Numbered from the stretch's first letter, positions 42,534-53,876 are shown. The stretch is DNA of 64,000 nucleotides from Pectinophora gossypiella (GCF_024362695.1 NC_065414.1:8263501-8327500); one strand, 5' to 3'. Notes: generated by a model from the sequence alone, not told the origin. Made by a program: numbers and translations.

Positions 42534-44045
42534 GATGAATAACCTTTCGTGCGAGTCAACTACGTATATAACTCCAACGTCAACTGGTACAGTGTGAGTT
42601 GCCACCTACGCTATCCTATGGTGACTAGTTCCAAACAAGATAGATAAATGTTCTTTTGGAAGGTTTATAAAGTTACAGATAAAACAAAACAAAGGACATA
42701 GATCTTCGTTTAATTAGTTCCCCATAATATACGTTCTTTAGTCCCCAGCGAGTGTGGGTCGCTATTCTACAAACTAATCTAAAATGCTTTTAGTTTTTGT
42801 TAGGTACTAGCGGGTCGGTTAGTAGTTCAAACTTTTTCGTTAGAATATTCATTTGGAAGTTAGGTTAGCAGCTAACTTTGTCGATGAGCTTTTCTGTTCA
42901 TTTGTATAATGCAATTCTTACAGTAGTGCTAAGTAACTTAACGAGCAAAAGGAATATTGAAGGTATAGATATAATTTGAATCAATCTACATTATGCGGAG
43001 AAGTCGAGTAGGTACAACAATATGCCAGTTATACTTTATTTTTAAAGAAAGATAAATCCATGCTTGCCGTAATTTATTTCACATGCACATTACCAAAAAT
43101 AATTAAATTACCATTGCCATAAATAATTGTTACGACACGACGCGCAATTATTTCGAATGCTTTTGAAATCGCGCCCCAACTTCCGGATTCGGCCGTTTCC
43201 GCCTCGAATTAACCCGATGTCACGCTCATCTGACGAGGAACTGACGCAGATGCATATCATTTGTATCCTGAGCCTTTCTTTACTCACATTATATGAAAAC
43301 CGAGAAGCTTCCAAAAGCAAATAAATTACAAAGGCAAGGTCAACAAATGCCGCCCGGTCCCTTAATAGAAATTAGACCATTGGAACGGTCATCTTTTTAT
43401 CTCTTTCGTGAAAAACCTTTCCTTGTCATCTGAACTTGAAAAATAATGAATTTTCCGAAGTAATTTTTTAATTGAAAATATTAAACTGGGTTATTTATAT
43501 TTTGTGAGACTTTGATTGTGCTATACATCCTGATGCTTCAAAACAGCTTTAATGTCATACAGAGGTTAAGCCGCAAATGATATTAATTACTTGAACACTA
43601 AACGTTCTAGTTACTTACATTATACTTACCCATTAACAAACAAAAAGTCAGTCTCACCAGACCTTTACTTCTATAAACAGGCTCAGAAAGATATATTTCA
43701 AGCCATCTACCCGACAAAACAGTTTCTTCAATGCCGTAAATTCGACCAATTACCGGGATACCGTCGACCATTTGTCACGGACTGAAAAAAAACTGTGTGG
43801 AACGGCCGTCAGTCCATCTGTCCGCCTTGGGACCTACGTCAAAACCATGTGAACTAACACGTATTTATAACTGTGCACAGCAACTGGCCTTTTAAAAATT
43901 ATTGCTCGTTTTTCCTGAGATCCAATGAAAAGAATGTCAATGAAAATTCCATAAAAAAGCCGATCAAGTGTGGGTCGCTCGTAGATAGTTCTGTACAAAC
44001 TGCCGTAAATTACCAAAGATAATCTAAGCTTTGCCTTTCCCGGTG
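42534..44045. other. no feature
   Basis: Unique DNA. Opposed short frames at 43108-43324 overlap on the two strands without recognisable motifs. Confidence 0.35.
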
Positions 44046-44223
44046 AAAAACTATTGTTTCCATACATCGTCATAGGTCGCGATTAGTTTACCAACTGCAA
44101 ATTAGTTTGTCATCAAAAAAAGGGACAATATTTTTTGCGGTTAAAAACTGTGTTGTCTCCATACATGTACAAAGGTCGCGATTAATTTACCAACGGAAAT
44201 TAAATGTTTGATCGCAAAAAAAA
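44046..44223. repeat. diverged tandem duplication, about 80 bp x 2
   Basis: 44046-44124 and 44142-44223 share AAAAACT..TTGT.TCCATACAT, AGGTCGCGATTA.TTTACCAAC and a terminal A-run after a CGCAAAAA/CATCAAAAAA variant. Confidence 0.7.
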
Positions 44224-44392
44224 AATATTACTTCTCGAAATCCTCAAAATGGTCTAAGCTCGTAACGTTACAAGCGTCAGCTGAATTGATAACATGACAG
44301 CTCAGACATGTTCCGGACAGGCTTCATCTCGTATCGGAAGCATATCATCTTAATAAATAAGACTCCAAAATAATATAAACAAAACGTAAAAA

Positions 44393-44580
44393 CCTGACAA
44401 CGGAAAAATGACGCTCTAAAAGGTATGAAAAAAGAATGAATATTTCTTTCAAATTCTGTTTTTTTTTTCTTTCAAATTAGTGATGTTTAGAAGATAACCT
44501 TGGTCGTATGCCAACCTGTCCTAAGAGGTTGTTTACCACAGTACACTTGTTTTAGAGCGTCATTTTTTTCCGTAGTCGGG
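44393..44580. mobile_element. candidate MITE V
   Basis: CTGACAACGGAAAAATGACG, CTCTAAAAG on the left; TTTTAGAGCGTCATTTTTTT, CCGTAGTCGGG on the right; arms about 28 bp with two or three mismatches. Interior AT-rich. Single copy. Confidence 0.55.
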
Positions 44581-44607
44581 ATTTAGTTTTTTAAACTTAT
44601 ATTTTTA

Positions 44608-44722
44608 CTAGCGACCCGCCCCGGCTTCGGAATAATCCGGGCAAATAAAATAGGCATCTCGCTGATATGCAACTCGTTTGACGTGTGCTGTCAACTTAAT
44701 TCTGTCGGGTTATTTATTTTAG
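44608..44722 (-). repeat. CTAGCGACCCG end joined to a MITE E fragment
   Basis: 44608-44630 (CTAGCGACCCGCCCCGGCTT) is the complement of the repeat end at 23412. It passes directly into TAATCCGGGCAAATAAAATA, ATATGCAACTCGTTTGACGT and AATTCTGTCGGGTTATTTAT, the complement of the centre of MITE E. Confidence 0.55.
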
Positions 44723-45114
44723 CCAATTAAAAAATTGGCACACAAAAGCCATTCATCAAGAATTGAATTAAATTGAGAATTTTATTGGGAGGGTTCTCTT
44801 TTAAATTTCTGCATAAAGTTGTTTTCTATATTTTTTTTTTGTCTTAAATGTACTCAAGGTACTTATTCTTTTCCTTTTAATAACTGTAAATGGTTCTGTT
44901 TTTGTAATGAATTGTGTTTTGGTGTCGTTTATATTCTGTGACTCTTGAGTTGCTTATTATTAGGTATTTTATGTGTACTATTTATATAAGTAGGTATATA
45001 CATAAAGGTATATGGGTTACGTTATATATTTGTATTTATGTTATATTTTATTTGCATGTATTTTTGGTAAGTTGTACTTATAGTTTGTACCCGCAATCTT
45101 TCAATTTCTTTTTT
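44723..45114. other. AT-rich, possible N body
   Basis: T-rich sequence with a (TAGG)TATA pattern. It may be part of the LINE whose end follows, but there is no second copy to compare. Confidence 0.3.
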
Positions 45115-45240
45115 TACTTATGGTTGTCTGGAAGAAATCGCTTTAAGCAATAAGGCCGCCATTTGCCATGTACCTAGTTAAGAGTCTTTTGTAATTATTT
45201 CTTTTTATTTTGGTGCAATAAAGTATGTTTGTATATGTAA
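45115..45240 (+). mobile_element. family N LINE 3' end, plus copy
   Basis: GGTTGTCTGGAAGAAATCGC, TTTAAGCAATAAGGCCGCC, then TTTGGTGCAATAAAGTATGT. The AATAAA is a plausible polyadenylation signal. Corresponds to the minus copy at 14599-14715. Confidence 0.65.
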
Positions 45241-45609
45241 AGTTGACATGTATTCCATTCATTTTATGCCTGTCAATTTGATGGTGTGCATTATCTTCCT
45301 TATTGCCTCTACGAATAAATACTCGGCCTTATATTACCCTATGTATACGCGTGCGGCTTTAATATTAAATCCCAATTAATGGTAATAAAATTTCCCAGAG
45401 ACAACAAGTTTTTAATTAAAATAAATTGTTTACATAATTTTGTAATACGGTAACCATATTGTGTTACTGATTAATATTTTACGAGGAAATGCACATAGTA
45501 TTAACCTGGATAACATGAGGATAACCATTATTTTCCATTGCTTATAAGGGTTTATTATGTTTTAGAAAACAAATATTTTGTTTTTTATTTATAATTACAA
45601 AATAGCGCG
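45241..45609. other. no feature
   Basis: Unique AT-rich DNA. Confidence 0.35.
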
Positions 45610-45990
45610 GATGAAGGATAATAGGATCACAAAAGCAGTATATAAAGCGAAGGTTAGTGGTTAGGCTGGCAGAGAAAGACCTAGTAGGATGTACATTGAT
45701 CAAATTGGAGATGTCCTTAAAAAACGTTCAGTACGATATAATCTGAACCGGCGTGCGTGTATGAAAATTATTGATGAATGTGGAAGAAGCAAGAGAAGTG
45801 AATCAAGATCGAAGCAAATGGAATTCCATAGTCATAGTAAGTTTATGCATGTTATAATTACAATCTCACTCTGAACCGACGTGCGTGTACGGGTATGAAA
45901 CGATTGATTGATGTGGAGGAAGATGTTTATATAGATATTAGGATAGAAGGAAAATAAATAGTCTCTGCTTATCTCGGTGGGATATTTTCT
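45610..45990 (+). pseudogene. family K LINE ORF C-terminus, broken and partly duplicated
   Basis: 45611-45780 reads MKDNRITKAVYKAKVSG, a TAG at 45662-45664, then RMYIDQIGDVLKKRS and LNRRACMKIIDE. Near 45783 the frame shifts and EEAREVNQDRSKWNSIV follows in another phase. A second partial copy (45872-45990) repeats LNRRAC and MKRLIDVEED and later VSAYLGG. This is the conserved tail of a moth LINE ORF2 (DQIEDV, NRRACMKRL, EAREVCQDRSKW). One stop, one frameshift and a partial duplication make it a pseudogene. Confidence 0.75.
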
Positions 45991-46866
45991 TTACTTGGGA
46001 TTCCAACAGAAAAGTTTAACAATATAAAAATGTTCCTAAAGGAATTCCATTTTTTAATTATCCTTACTGGAGAAAATAAACTTGACTTTCGCTAGTAAAT
46101 TATACAGACGTATTTTTCTGTCCACTGAATCTATTAAATGTCGCTCTTCAAAGAATATTGACCTTAATTTTAAAATTCTGTACCTGGATGCTAGTGATGT
46201 CCCTTTTTAATATTAAAAACGTGATAAGTATGATTAGTTGTTGGAAATTTTCTCTCAAATATGTATTCCGTCTAGTGGCATGACATTCTGAAACCATGTA
46301 AAATATAATATCAAAGTATATTTTTAGAAGTATATAATATATCTTCGTGAAAATTATAATGAAAGATGAAATTATAAACTCTTAATCCTGAGCACGTGTT
46401 TAAGATTCCCAATGTGTCCCTTAACACAAAGTATTAAAGTGTATTCTATTTATGTTAACCACAGAAAGGATTACCAGCATAATTTTATTTATTTATGTAG
46501 ATCCTGACCTCAGACGCACTTGGTGGTAATTGATGGTGAGATTTAAGGTAAAACGCGTGTATCCGAGAACTGCTCTGTCATTCTTACCAGACCCAAGTTG
46601 TTGTTACCGGGTGGTAAAGTTGTCGGAAGGAAGTTTCATTACTTAGCTCGACATTTGAAGAGTGAGTAAGTTGAACTAAAAATAAACAGTGTTGGTGACT
46701 TAGGATTAATTTATGGAGACCCGATACGAAAAGCGGCTCAGTGTCTGCATTTTCGAACAAACACTCATCACAACATATCTCCGACACTCCATACAAAAAT
46801 CTCATTCTTACCGTACACCGCATAACGTGCAAGTGCGAGCGAGACAAAGTCCGCGACGTTTCCCAC
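45991..46866. other. no feature
   Basis: Unique AT-rich DNA up to MITE W. Confidence 0.35.
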
Positions 46867-47024
46867 TTAGGCTGCGTTTCCTACTAACCACCGTGACTAA
46901 CCACCGTGAGGGAGAGAGTGACAGCGCGTCTTCGTTTGTCGCTCTCTCGAACGCTGTGATTGGTCAAATCCGCACATCTCCGCTCTTCTCCGCCCATCTC
47001 CGCGTCAGTGGAAACCTGGCCTTA
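46867..47024. mobile_element. MITE W, copy 1
   Basis: TTAGGCTGCGTTTCC at the left and GGAAACCTGGCCTTA at the right form short TIRs. The interior has CGCTGTGATTGGTCAAATCC and three CATCTCCGC-type words. Similar end design to 47655-47827, different interior. Confidence 0.5.
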
Positions 47025-47032
47025 CGCCTTGG

Positions 47033-47117
47033 TGGTTTACGGTCATTTAAGATTAGAGGTTAGGTCGGCGCCCGATACGAATTGGTGCGGGCCGAGAGTT
47101 ACCGTTCTATACGTACC
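47033..47117 (+). repeat. family I, copy 1
   Basis: TTTACGGTCATTTAAGATTA, GGTCGGCGCCCGATACGAAT, TGGTGCGGGCCGAGAGTTAC and CGTTCTATACGTACCTACTT. Matches 50768-50880. Confidence 0.6.
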
Positions 47118-47654
47118 TACTTAGTATTATTGTTTTATTACAGAGCAAGCACGTGAACTGTCATCAAAAGTAAAGTAGCTATTTATCCATTAGAGAGAGA
47201 GAATTTCCGTTTAACTATGTAATAAAATTGAATAGTAGCAACCAAGTATACGTAAATATATCTAATACCCGTTACGGACGTAATGTTGGTTAAGTAGGTA
47301 TATATTCAAAATATATATACTCGTAATAGAATAAAAATAACCTAGTATCGTCCACTTATCTCTAACCAACTTTTTTATGTATTCACCTTACCTTTTCGTG
47401 ACCAAAATTCAATAGTTCTAAGCATGTAGGGGCATGAGAGAGCTAAACATGTTTTTAGATCGTTGAAAGTTGCCCGATAAATGTGCCTAGTGTTGTTTTT
47501 ATTCTGTCAGGTGAAATATTTATATTTTACACTTGTACTTAGTTTTTTTTTATTTTACTCATTGTTGTGATTTATATTTGGAACGACGGAGCATCACTGT
47601 TCAGATGTCACAAAAGGTCACACTGGGTTCACAACGCGACGTGTAGCCTCCCTT
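47118..47654. other. no feature
   Basis: Unique DNA with a small GAGAGAGAG tract near 47191. Confidence 0.35.
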
Positions 47655-47827
47655 TTAGGCTGCAATTCCACCAAAAATGCGCGAGAATGCGTAGCGAGGA
47701 ACCATTGGAATCGCTTCATTTTAATACCTTCGCCCAGCGCAGCTCCTCTGAAGCGATTCTAATGATTCTTAACAATGACATCCCTCGCTATGCATCCTCA
47801 AACATCTCTGGTGGAAATGCAGCTTTA
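47655..47827. mobile_element. MITE W, copy 2 (better TIRs)
   Basis: TTAGGCTGCAATTCCACCAA, AAATGCGCGAGAATGCGTAG at the left; CTATGCATCCTCAAACATCT, CTGGTGGAAATGCAGCTTTA at the right, complementary over about 45 bp with mismatches. Subterminal GGAATCGCTTC and GAAGCGATTCT extend the stem. Confidence 0.65.
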
Positions 47828-48425
47828 GACTCTCGGTTCAGAGGGTAATTCAAATTTAATATGCCAGCGAGCGGCAACTTACATTATCAAGTCTCATTGC
47901 GACGCTTTCCCCAACGTTCATTGTTAGAAGGTTCAAAAGAATTCTTATTATGAAGAAAACGTTTTGAGGATTTTACGCATTGGTTTTTAGCGGTTTGTGC
48001 CGTTACAAGTGTTTTTTTGGGTGTAGATTTACTTTCTTTTTTGCTATTTATCAATAAGAAATAGTGTTTTTTCTAACAAAGAGCTCGATGAAGCGTGGGT
48101 ACTTGCATAGTTCATCAAATGATTATTGTACGTCTGACTACTCTAATAGGGAGGGAATATAGGTATATGGACTCGTGAGCTTATGACATGTATGTTTGTT
48201 TATTAATAATTTGATGTCATAAAATGAAGTTGAAGTCTTAATGAGGCGAATCCAAAGTTATAGAACTGCATTGTCTCACGAAAATGAAATGGATACGAAA
48301 TGCTGAAAGTCCAATTTTCTAACTAAATCTACTTTTATTCTAGTTTTATGGACAATATTTTAGGTGGCACATATTATCTGTCTGCTGTGTTCGACAAAAT
48401 GCTCTTTTGCTGAAACGCTTTTATA
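47828..48425. other. no feature
   Basis: Unique AT-rich DNA. Confidence 0.35.
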
Positions 48426-48485
48426 AATTAAATGAAAATGGAGCAAACTAGCGAAGTGTGTCAAGATCACAGCAAATGGAAATAA
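48426..48485 (+). pseudogene. family K LINE ORF fragment
   Basis: The frame MEQTSEVCQDHSKWK followed by TAA matches the EAREVCQDRSKW tail of family K. Only this short piece is recognisable. Confidence 0.5.
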
Positions 48486-48805
48486 TATAACTCATAGTAA
48501 ATATCCTAATCACGAAAAGAGTGTGCGTGAGTTCATGTAAACTCTTATAAAAAATAATTTTATGAATTAGTACACTAAGGTCAATGACTTTTTATAATAC
48601 ATGCAATGCAGAATACATACATTATGTACACCAGACAATTCTCTAGTACGCTGACTAAGAAACTTTTTCTTCCAATACAAGTTTCCCAGCTAGGTCAATT
48701 AACAGAACTAACTTAAGAACTAACATAGTTGGATTGGTTCTGAAACGAGTCCGAGTCCTTATTTGATACATAAGGTACCTTTTTATTTACAGTATTTACA
48801 GGAAG
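48486..48805. other. no feature
   Basis: Unique DNA between the K and L scraps. Confidence 0.35.
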
Positions 48806-48874
48806 TTTTGAGAAGCTGCAATATTTTGACGTTCGTTATGTACAAAAATAATAAATATATTTTTGAATTTGAAA
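48806..48874 (+). mobile_element. family L LINE 3' end, short copy
   Basis: GAGAAGCTGCAATATTTTGA, CGTTCGTTATGTACAAAAAT and ATTTTTGAATTTGAAAAG. Only the last 70 bp is kept. Confidence 0.6.
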
Positions 48875-49336
48875 AGCCCACACTTTGGATGTGACGCATT
48901 GTACATTTTGACCATTAGACGAGGATTAACTACGTAGACATCAATGCAATTATTGGCACATTCCAAACGTATCGCGCGCGGCAAGGTTACCCATGCAGAA
49001 CCAGCAAAGTAAGTCAATTATTCTATGATTTCGCGAGTTATAACGAGCGCAAGCTAAGAAGTTTTCCTGTCTTTTAAGCAAGATAAACACATAAAGAACA
49101 AAAAACTTTTCATACTTTGTAATCGGTGTACTTATTACGTATTCTGTGAAATTGGTGGAGAGCCATTTATTCCGTCCCTCATTTTGTTACATCAGGTTTC
49201 TCAATTACCTGTTATATTTCGTTAATGAAAAATGATGCTGGCTAATAAGTAATCATGAGCCTAATTAACGAGGCAATACATTCTTAACAGGCTTTTTAAA
49301 TATAGTACGATGCTCAGATTCAATATGTAAAAAGTT
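48875..49336. other. no feature
   Basis: Starts with a GC-richer patch (ACGTATCGCGCGCGGCAAGG near 48968), then AT-rich unique DNA. Confidence 0.35.
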
Positions 49337-49450
49337 GCCTACCTACCTACCTACCCCACCTACTTGTAGCCCATCCCATCCCATCCATCCCATCTCATCC
49401 ATCCCATCCCATCCATCTCATCCCATCCCATCCATCCATCCCATCTACCT
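49337..49450. repeat. CTAC then CCATC/CCAT minisatellite
   Basis: (CTAC)n at 49338-49356, then an irregular array of CCATC, CCAT and CTCAT units to about 49446, followed by CTACCTGTAGGTAGTAG, which closes a small inverted repeat with the first part. Confidence 0.9.
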
Positions 49451-50326
49451 GTAGGTAGTAGCCTGCCTACTTTATGCATAATTATACCAGAAAGTAAGTC
49501 CTGTTTAAACACTTTGGTTATAGGTTACGTTGTTGTCTTCCAGTAACTTGGTCAAGCTTTACGCTAATAAGAATTACGGTCCCTAATTTATTAATTAATG
49601 TACCTACGTATATTACCAGCAGAAAAACGATTCTTTCGAGAAAATATTTTTACATCATTCTTTAGAACATATTCCTTCATTTTCATTCGGTTTCATAATC
49701 AAATTTTCTTTTCAATGAAAACTCACTCTCTCACTTCCTTTTCTTGTCTTTTTTTTTCTTACTTGTCTTTCATAATTTAATTTTCATCCAACCATTTCAT
49801 TAATAATTATCTTAAAAGCAGCGGTGGCTTAACAAAATGGGTTCTGGTAAAATTGCCCTCAATTATATCGACTCAATATTTCATATAATTATATTAAAGC
49901 GGATGAATGTTTTGGATTTGTTTTATAAATATCATCTTGTCGCGATATTATGCTACCACAGCATCGGCGTATGTTGTCGAAACATTTAATTAAATTTAAA
50001 ACTTGATAAGGTTGTCAAACAAAACACTTATTAAAAGCAAATTGCTTTTTCCATAATACAATATCAGTGTATCATAGGAAAAAAAGGTATTGCGTGCTCG
50101 CTGTTGCTAGTTATAATAGTAAAGACACTTTGCTTTCTATCGTATCGATATTTATATAAAATCTTCTATTTTTCTCCTTTGCTTTACTGGGAGTAAAGAA
50201 AAAACATAGAATGCATTTAACTACTTGTATGATTGATTTACTATGGCATTGTAATCACTATTACACAACAGATAAGGTCGATTTATGATTTCGCATAATG
50301 GCACTGGATGTGCGTGTGAAATTGTG
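49451..50326. other. no feature
   Basis: AT-rich; the plus-strand 60-codon frame at 49598-49780 is phenylalanine-rich low complexity. Confidence 0.35.
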
Positions 50327-50339
50327 CCCCCCCCCCCCC
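50327..50339. repeat. C13 homopolymer
   Basis: Thirteen C in an AT-rich region, followed by TTCCCTGCAGCGGGGC. Confidence 0.95.
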
Positions 50340-50767
50340 TTCCCTGCAGCGGGGCATTATATATAATAGGGTGTTTATTTATGTGGGCCCTGTACTTTGG
50401 TTTCCCAATGTTGACGGATCGATACTGCACCTTCCATCAATCATGAAGAGCCATAAATCATAAACAACAAAGTTAACAGCTTAACGAATGATAAGACTCA
50501 TCTTTGTCATCGTTAACTATATCATGCTGTGTACTTTAAAGTGACACCTATATTGTAATGAAACAAAAGAAAATATTATAAAGAATACAAAGACAAAAAT
50601 GGTTTGCACAAAAACACAAACACTCCATTAAAATAAAATTAAAACACACCATTTAGCAAGGGTACAGAAGTAAGTATATTTAAAGTAAATAATTATTTAG
50701 GACAGTAAGCATTTACCGCGTAAGTGCTAGTGAGACAGACAGTCCTCGCTCTTTCTTACTCCTAAGA
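50340..50767. other. no feature
   Basis: Unique DNA up to family I. Confidence 0.35.
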
Positions 50768-50880
50768 GGCTTACGGCCATTTAGACTAACGAAAGACCTG
50801 AGTGTTGTGGTAAATTTAGCTCAGCGCTTGATACGAGAGCTCGATCGGTGCGGGCGGAGATTAACCATTCTACACGCAGT
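50768..50880 (+). repeat. family I, copy 2
   Basis: GGCTTACGGCCATTTAGACT, AACGAAAGACCTGAGTGTTG, TGATACGAGAGCTCGATCGG and TGCGGGCGGAGATTAACCAT. Longer on its left side than copy 1. Confidence 0.6.
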
Positions 50881-51954
50881 TTTATTTATTGTTCTATGCC
50901 TACGTATTAAAACTTGTTGCATTTTCTTAAAGATGTCCTAATAAATAATCTAGCGGTCTCCCAGTCGTTTAGTTCGAAAAACTTCAAACATACTAGTCAT
51001 ACTCGTATACACTGTAAAACCGCAGCAATTCAATTCCCGAAAGCCTTTTGTTTGTCCAGAACCTTAATTTGCTCTAAAGATAAAACCCGCTGGTAATGCA
51101 ATTCGGCGACGCGCAATTGCACGTCGACCGAGTCAACAGAACGAGATTATACCATTGCAACACCCGGGTAGGGTTGCCGTAAGAATAAAATGACAAATAA
51201 AATGAAAATATTTTCATTGTGTTTCCAACTAACTTGGTTAGACACTATGGCAGTGGTCGTACTAAAGACTGTTTCTTCATAAATTAATAAGCATTCACCA
51301 TTAGTGTACAATCTTACCTTATGACGGTCTTCCCCGCAGTTATTATAAAAACATTTTAACGCGCGTAGTAGTATCTAGCCAGTTTCTTTTTCATAAAATA
51401 TTGAAATGGGGAACGTAGAATGCGCCCTCTCATTATTATCACCCATAGACATTTCGGTATAAATAAACCTATGGTCGCACTACATTTTTTGCTCTGCTGC
51501 AAAAAGTTTACAGTAAGATACGCTATCATGCTTCTATAACATTCAAAGCCATAAAGCTTTGGAATAAAATCGGACCGTATTTTTACCCAAGCCACAAACG
51601 AAGTAAAAGTCAAATATGAATCCGAACCAAAAATCTAAATCAAAGTCCATAATATGACGTCAAAGCTATTGGATCTAGTTTAAACCGGATTAATCCAGTC
51701 CAATTTGTTACTCTACCCAGTTACAGGAATCAGAAGATTTATAGTCGGAATATTGGTGGTTAGTTGAAGTGGTCAAAATAATCCGGATATAGTCCGACTA
51801 AGATTGGCTTTAAACTTATCCGTGTGTTGTGTTTCATTTCTGTAGAGGTGTTGAATACTGGTGTCAAGGAAGTTTAAACTGAAACATTTTGCAATATAAT
51901 ATTTTAAGTTCTTATACTTCTCCCAATTTAGAAGAAAAGCTACTATTTATTATT
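50881..51954. other. no feature
   Basis: Unique DNA. ACGCGCAATTGCACGTCG near 51110 is a local GC-rich spot. Confidence 0.35.
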
Positions 51955-52046
51955 AGGCCTTTGGCAGTTCAATAGTAATCTTGACACTAGGGTTGATAAG
52001 GTAGGCTAATGGTCTTAAAACCGACACGAGAGAAGAAGAAGAGAGT
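51955..52046 (+). mobile_element. SINE-A, 3' tail fragment
   Basis: GGCCTTTGGCAGTTCAATAG, TGACACTAGGGTTGATAAGG and CCGACACGAGAGAAGAAGAA, ending in a GAAGAA-rich tail. Confidence 0.65.
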
Positions 52047-52301
52047 AAGAAGAAAGAAGAGGCTAACAACAGAATTAAATACGATTTCACAAAAATTGAC
52101 TTTGTGGTCGAGCTCGACATAATAGGCTAGTTTCTAACAAGTCAAATTAGTTACTTTTTACTAAACGTCAAAACACGAAATTACTAAAATTTGTATGAAA
52201 AAGCAACCTGTGGCGTCATAGAAAAACGTGACAAAATATCTTAGTTATTATTACTTTTCTTTATTAAAATTCATACATAAGTTAAGTAGAAAAAGAAAAA
52301 C

Positions 52302-52736
52302 GTGGTATGGATTGGTCGATTCATTTACGGTCTGAGAATGAGTTCACAGCTCTATTTAGCAGCTTGGAAAGAATTTCAAGTGTTTGCAAGATCGTACCCC
52401 GTTATTGCTTGTTTTCCCTCGGTGCAGCGAAGCTTCTGTTCCAAGAAGTATGCGGATGGGCGTATATATCTGCTCTTCCTTGATTTTGAAAGGAAACTTC
52501 GTCGTCTTTTGAGCAAAAGGAGCTCTGGAGAAAGTTTAAATTTTAAGAGATGTACGACAAAATATTTAACACGTACGCGGAGAATTCCAAGAATTGGTGG
52601 ATTGGTGAAAATACTGTTTATGGAATATAAAATTGAAAGAGAGATATATAATTATAGATATGTACCCACGAATAATTCGTGTTTGGGTCATAAATACTTG
52701 ATGACATCACGTTTTGCCGGATTTGAGCCCGGTTAA
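52302..52736 (+). other. 144-codon open frame of unknown status
   Basis: Second longest open frame in the window; first codon GTG in a GTATGG context (ATG at 52305-style starts are internal). The product is basic and aromatic-rich, with KKYADGRIYLLFLDFERKLR and TTKYLTRTRRIPRIGGLV. No family recognised, no signal peptide, no repeated copy. By rough stop-codon arithmetic one frame of this length is not unexpected in 64 kb of such DNA. The last codons overlap a B-box-like GGATTTGAGCCCGG, suggesting repeat-derived sequence at the end. Confidence 0.15.
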
Positions 52737-52833
52737 TGGCAGTAGACTTGCTCTTGCCCCCTATCACATGGGACTTAAACATAATAATGCTAATATGTTA
52801 TATATTTGTGATGACCTTAGTAAAACCAGATAA

Positions 52834-52925
52834 ATTGTCTAGACCCGTCTTAATTTGAGAAAATTTATTTTATAATTTGATCAGACGGGAATAGAATCCG
52901 GAACATATGATTTAATAGCATCATG
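52834..52925 (-). repeat. family F, copy 1 (B-box-bearing)
   Basis: GTCTAGACCCGTCTTAATTT, GAGAAAATTTATTTTATAAT and ACGGGAATAGAATCCGGAAC. On the minus strand the last part is GGATTCTATTCCCGT, close to a tRNA B box. Probably a SINE remnant. Second copy at 53800-53876. Confidence 0.55.
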
Positions 52926-53021
52926 CCTGTGGGATACAGCCATTGATGATACTGCTTTGTTATGGTAAGAAACCACATTTAATAAAAAAGAAAAAATATA
53001 CGTACTTATATAAGATCACGC

Positions 53022-53105
53022 CTACTTCCCGTTGGGGTAGATAGAGACCTCGGAATTTCGATTACTACGATCCTGACACACCACTTTCACTTCTTCTAAT
53101 GTCAG
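53022..53105 (-). pseudogene. family K LINE ORF end (minus)
   Basis: 28 codons on the minus strand: LTLEEVKVVCQDRSNRNSEV, SIYPNGK, stop. It matches the EAREVCQDRSKW and SAYP-GKK ending of family K. Confidence 0.6.
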
Positions 53106-53613
53106 CAAAGACTTCACGCATACTCACCAGTTTATATAGTACTCTTGACCAAAATATAACCAAACACCACAACACTTATTATTTACTAACAAAATCTTAT
53201 CCGTACTAGTGAATAAACCACTCGATTGAAGAAATAGAATGTGCTGAACAAAACATACTTACTCCAAAGTAGGCGCACCTAATGCTTCCGGTCGCTATTA
53301 TCCAAAGGCTCGTTAGTCTCAAAAGCACTCGACAAAGCGTTTGGATCGTCTATATGAATTATTCAAATATATTCATATGTTAGATGGAAAGCCGTGAAAT
53401 GTGTATAGCCGTGCATACATTTGTAGCTAACTAGCATGAAATCATTTTTTGATCGCAAGCCTGATTGGAGATACGCGAATTCGCTGGAGCATATTTCAGG
53501 TTTCGTAAATTATGTGAGTATAATAAGTATTCAAATTTAGTAAGGGGGTAGGTCAAGATATGAATATTAATTGATGTAAGTCGTTGGAGAATAATTCAGC
53601 TTTACTAGTTTAA
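53106..53613. other. no feature
   Basis: Unique AT-rich DNA. Confidence 0.35.
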
Positions 53614-53793
53614 AAGTGTTCGAGCTCTTCTATATAAGTTCGAGATAGAAGCGCGGTTTTGAAAAAAAAATCGCCAGATTATATTAAAATTTCAGCTTTG
53701 ATAATAAACATAATATAAATTATGGACTTAGTTATTAATTGTTGTTCAAAACCGCGCTTCATAGTCGAACTTATAACATTAAATCGAACACTT
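53614..53793. mobile_element. MITE X
   Basis: 180-bp fold-back. Left AAGTGTTCGAGCTCTTCTAT, ATAAGTTCGAGATAGAAGCG, CGGTTTT; right AAAACCGCGCTTCATAGTCG, AACTTATAACATTAAATCGA, ACACTT. The arms pair over about 46 bp with a diverged middle. Immediately followed by family F. Confidence 0.65.
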
Positions 53794-53799
53794 GTTATA

Positions 53800-53876
53800 T
53801 AGTTGTTTAGGCCCGTTTTAAATTAGGAAAATTTATTTTAACCCAACGGGAATCGAATCCGGAACCTATGATTAAG
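53800..53876 (-). repeat. family F, copy 2
   Basis: TTTAGGCCCGTTTTAAATTA, GGAAAATTTATTTTAACCCA and ACGGGAATCGAATCCGGAAC. The minus-strand GGATTCGATTCCCGT is a very good B box. The A-box half is missing. Confidence 0.6.

Noticed and set aside
43108..43324. Mirror-image ORFs of 65 and 70 codons on opposite strands
   Set aside because: No motif on either strand and no splice or start context; treated as chance.
46713..47063. 116-codon plus-strand ORF
   Set aside because: Its second half is MITE W and family I sequence; an overlapping minus-strand ORF exists over the first part.
49337..49450. Repeat array considered as CRISPR-like
   Set aside because: Units are 4-5 bp without spacers and the genome is eukaryotic; it is a minisatellite.
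52302..52736. 144-codon ORF as a real gene
   Set aside because: No recognisable domain, and a frame of this length is plausible by chance in 64 kb of this composition; listed as unknown status only.
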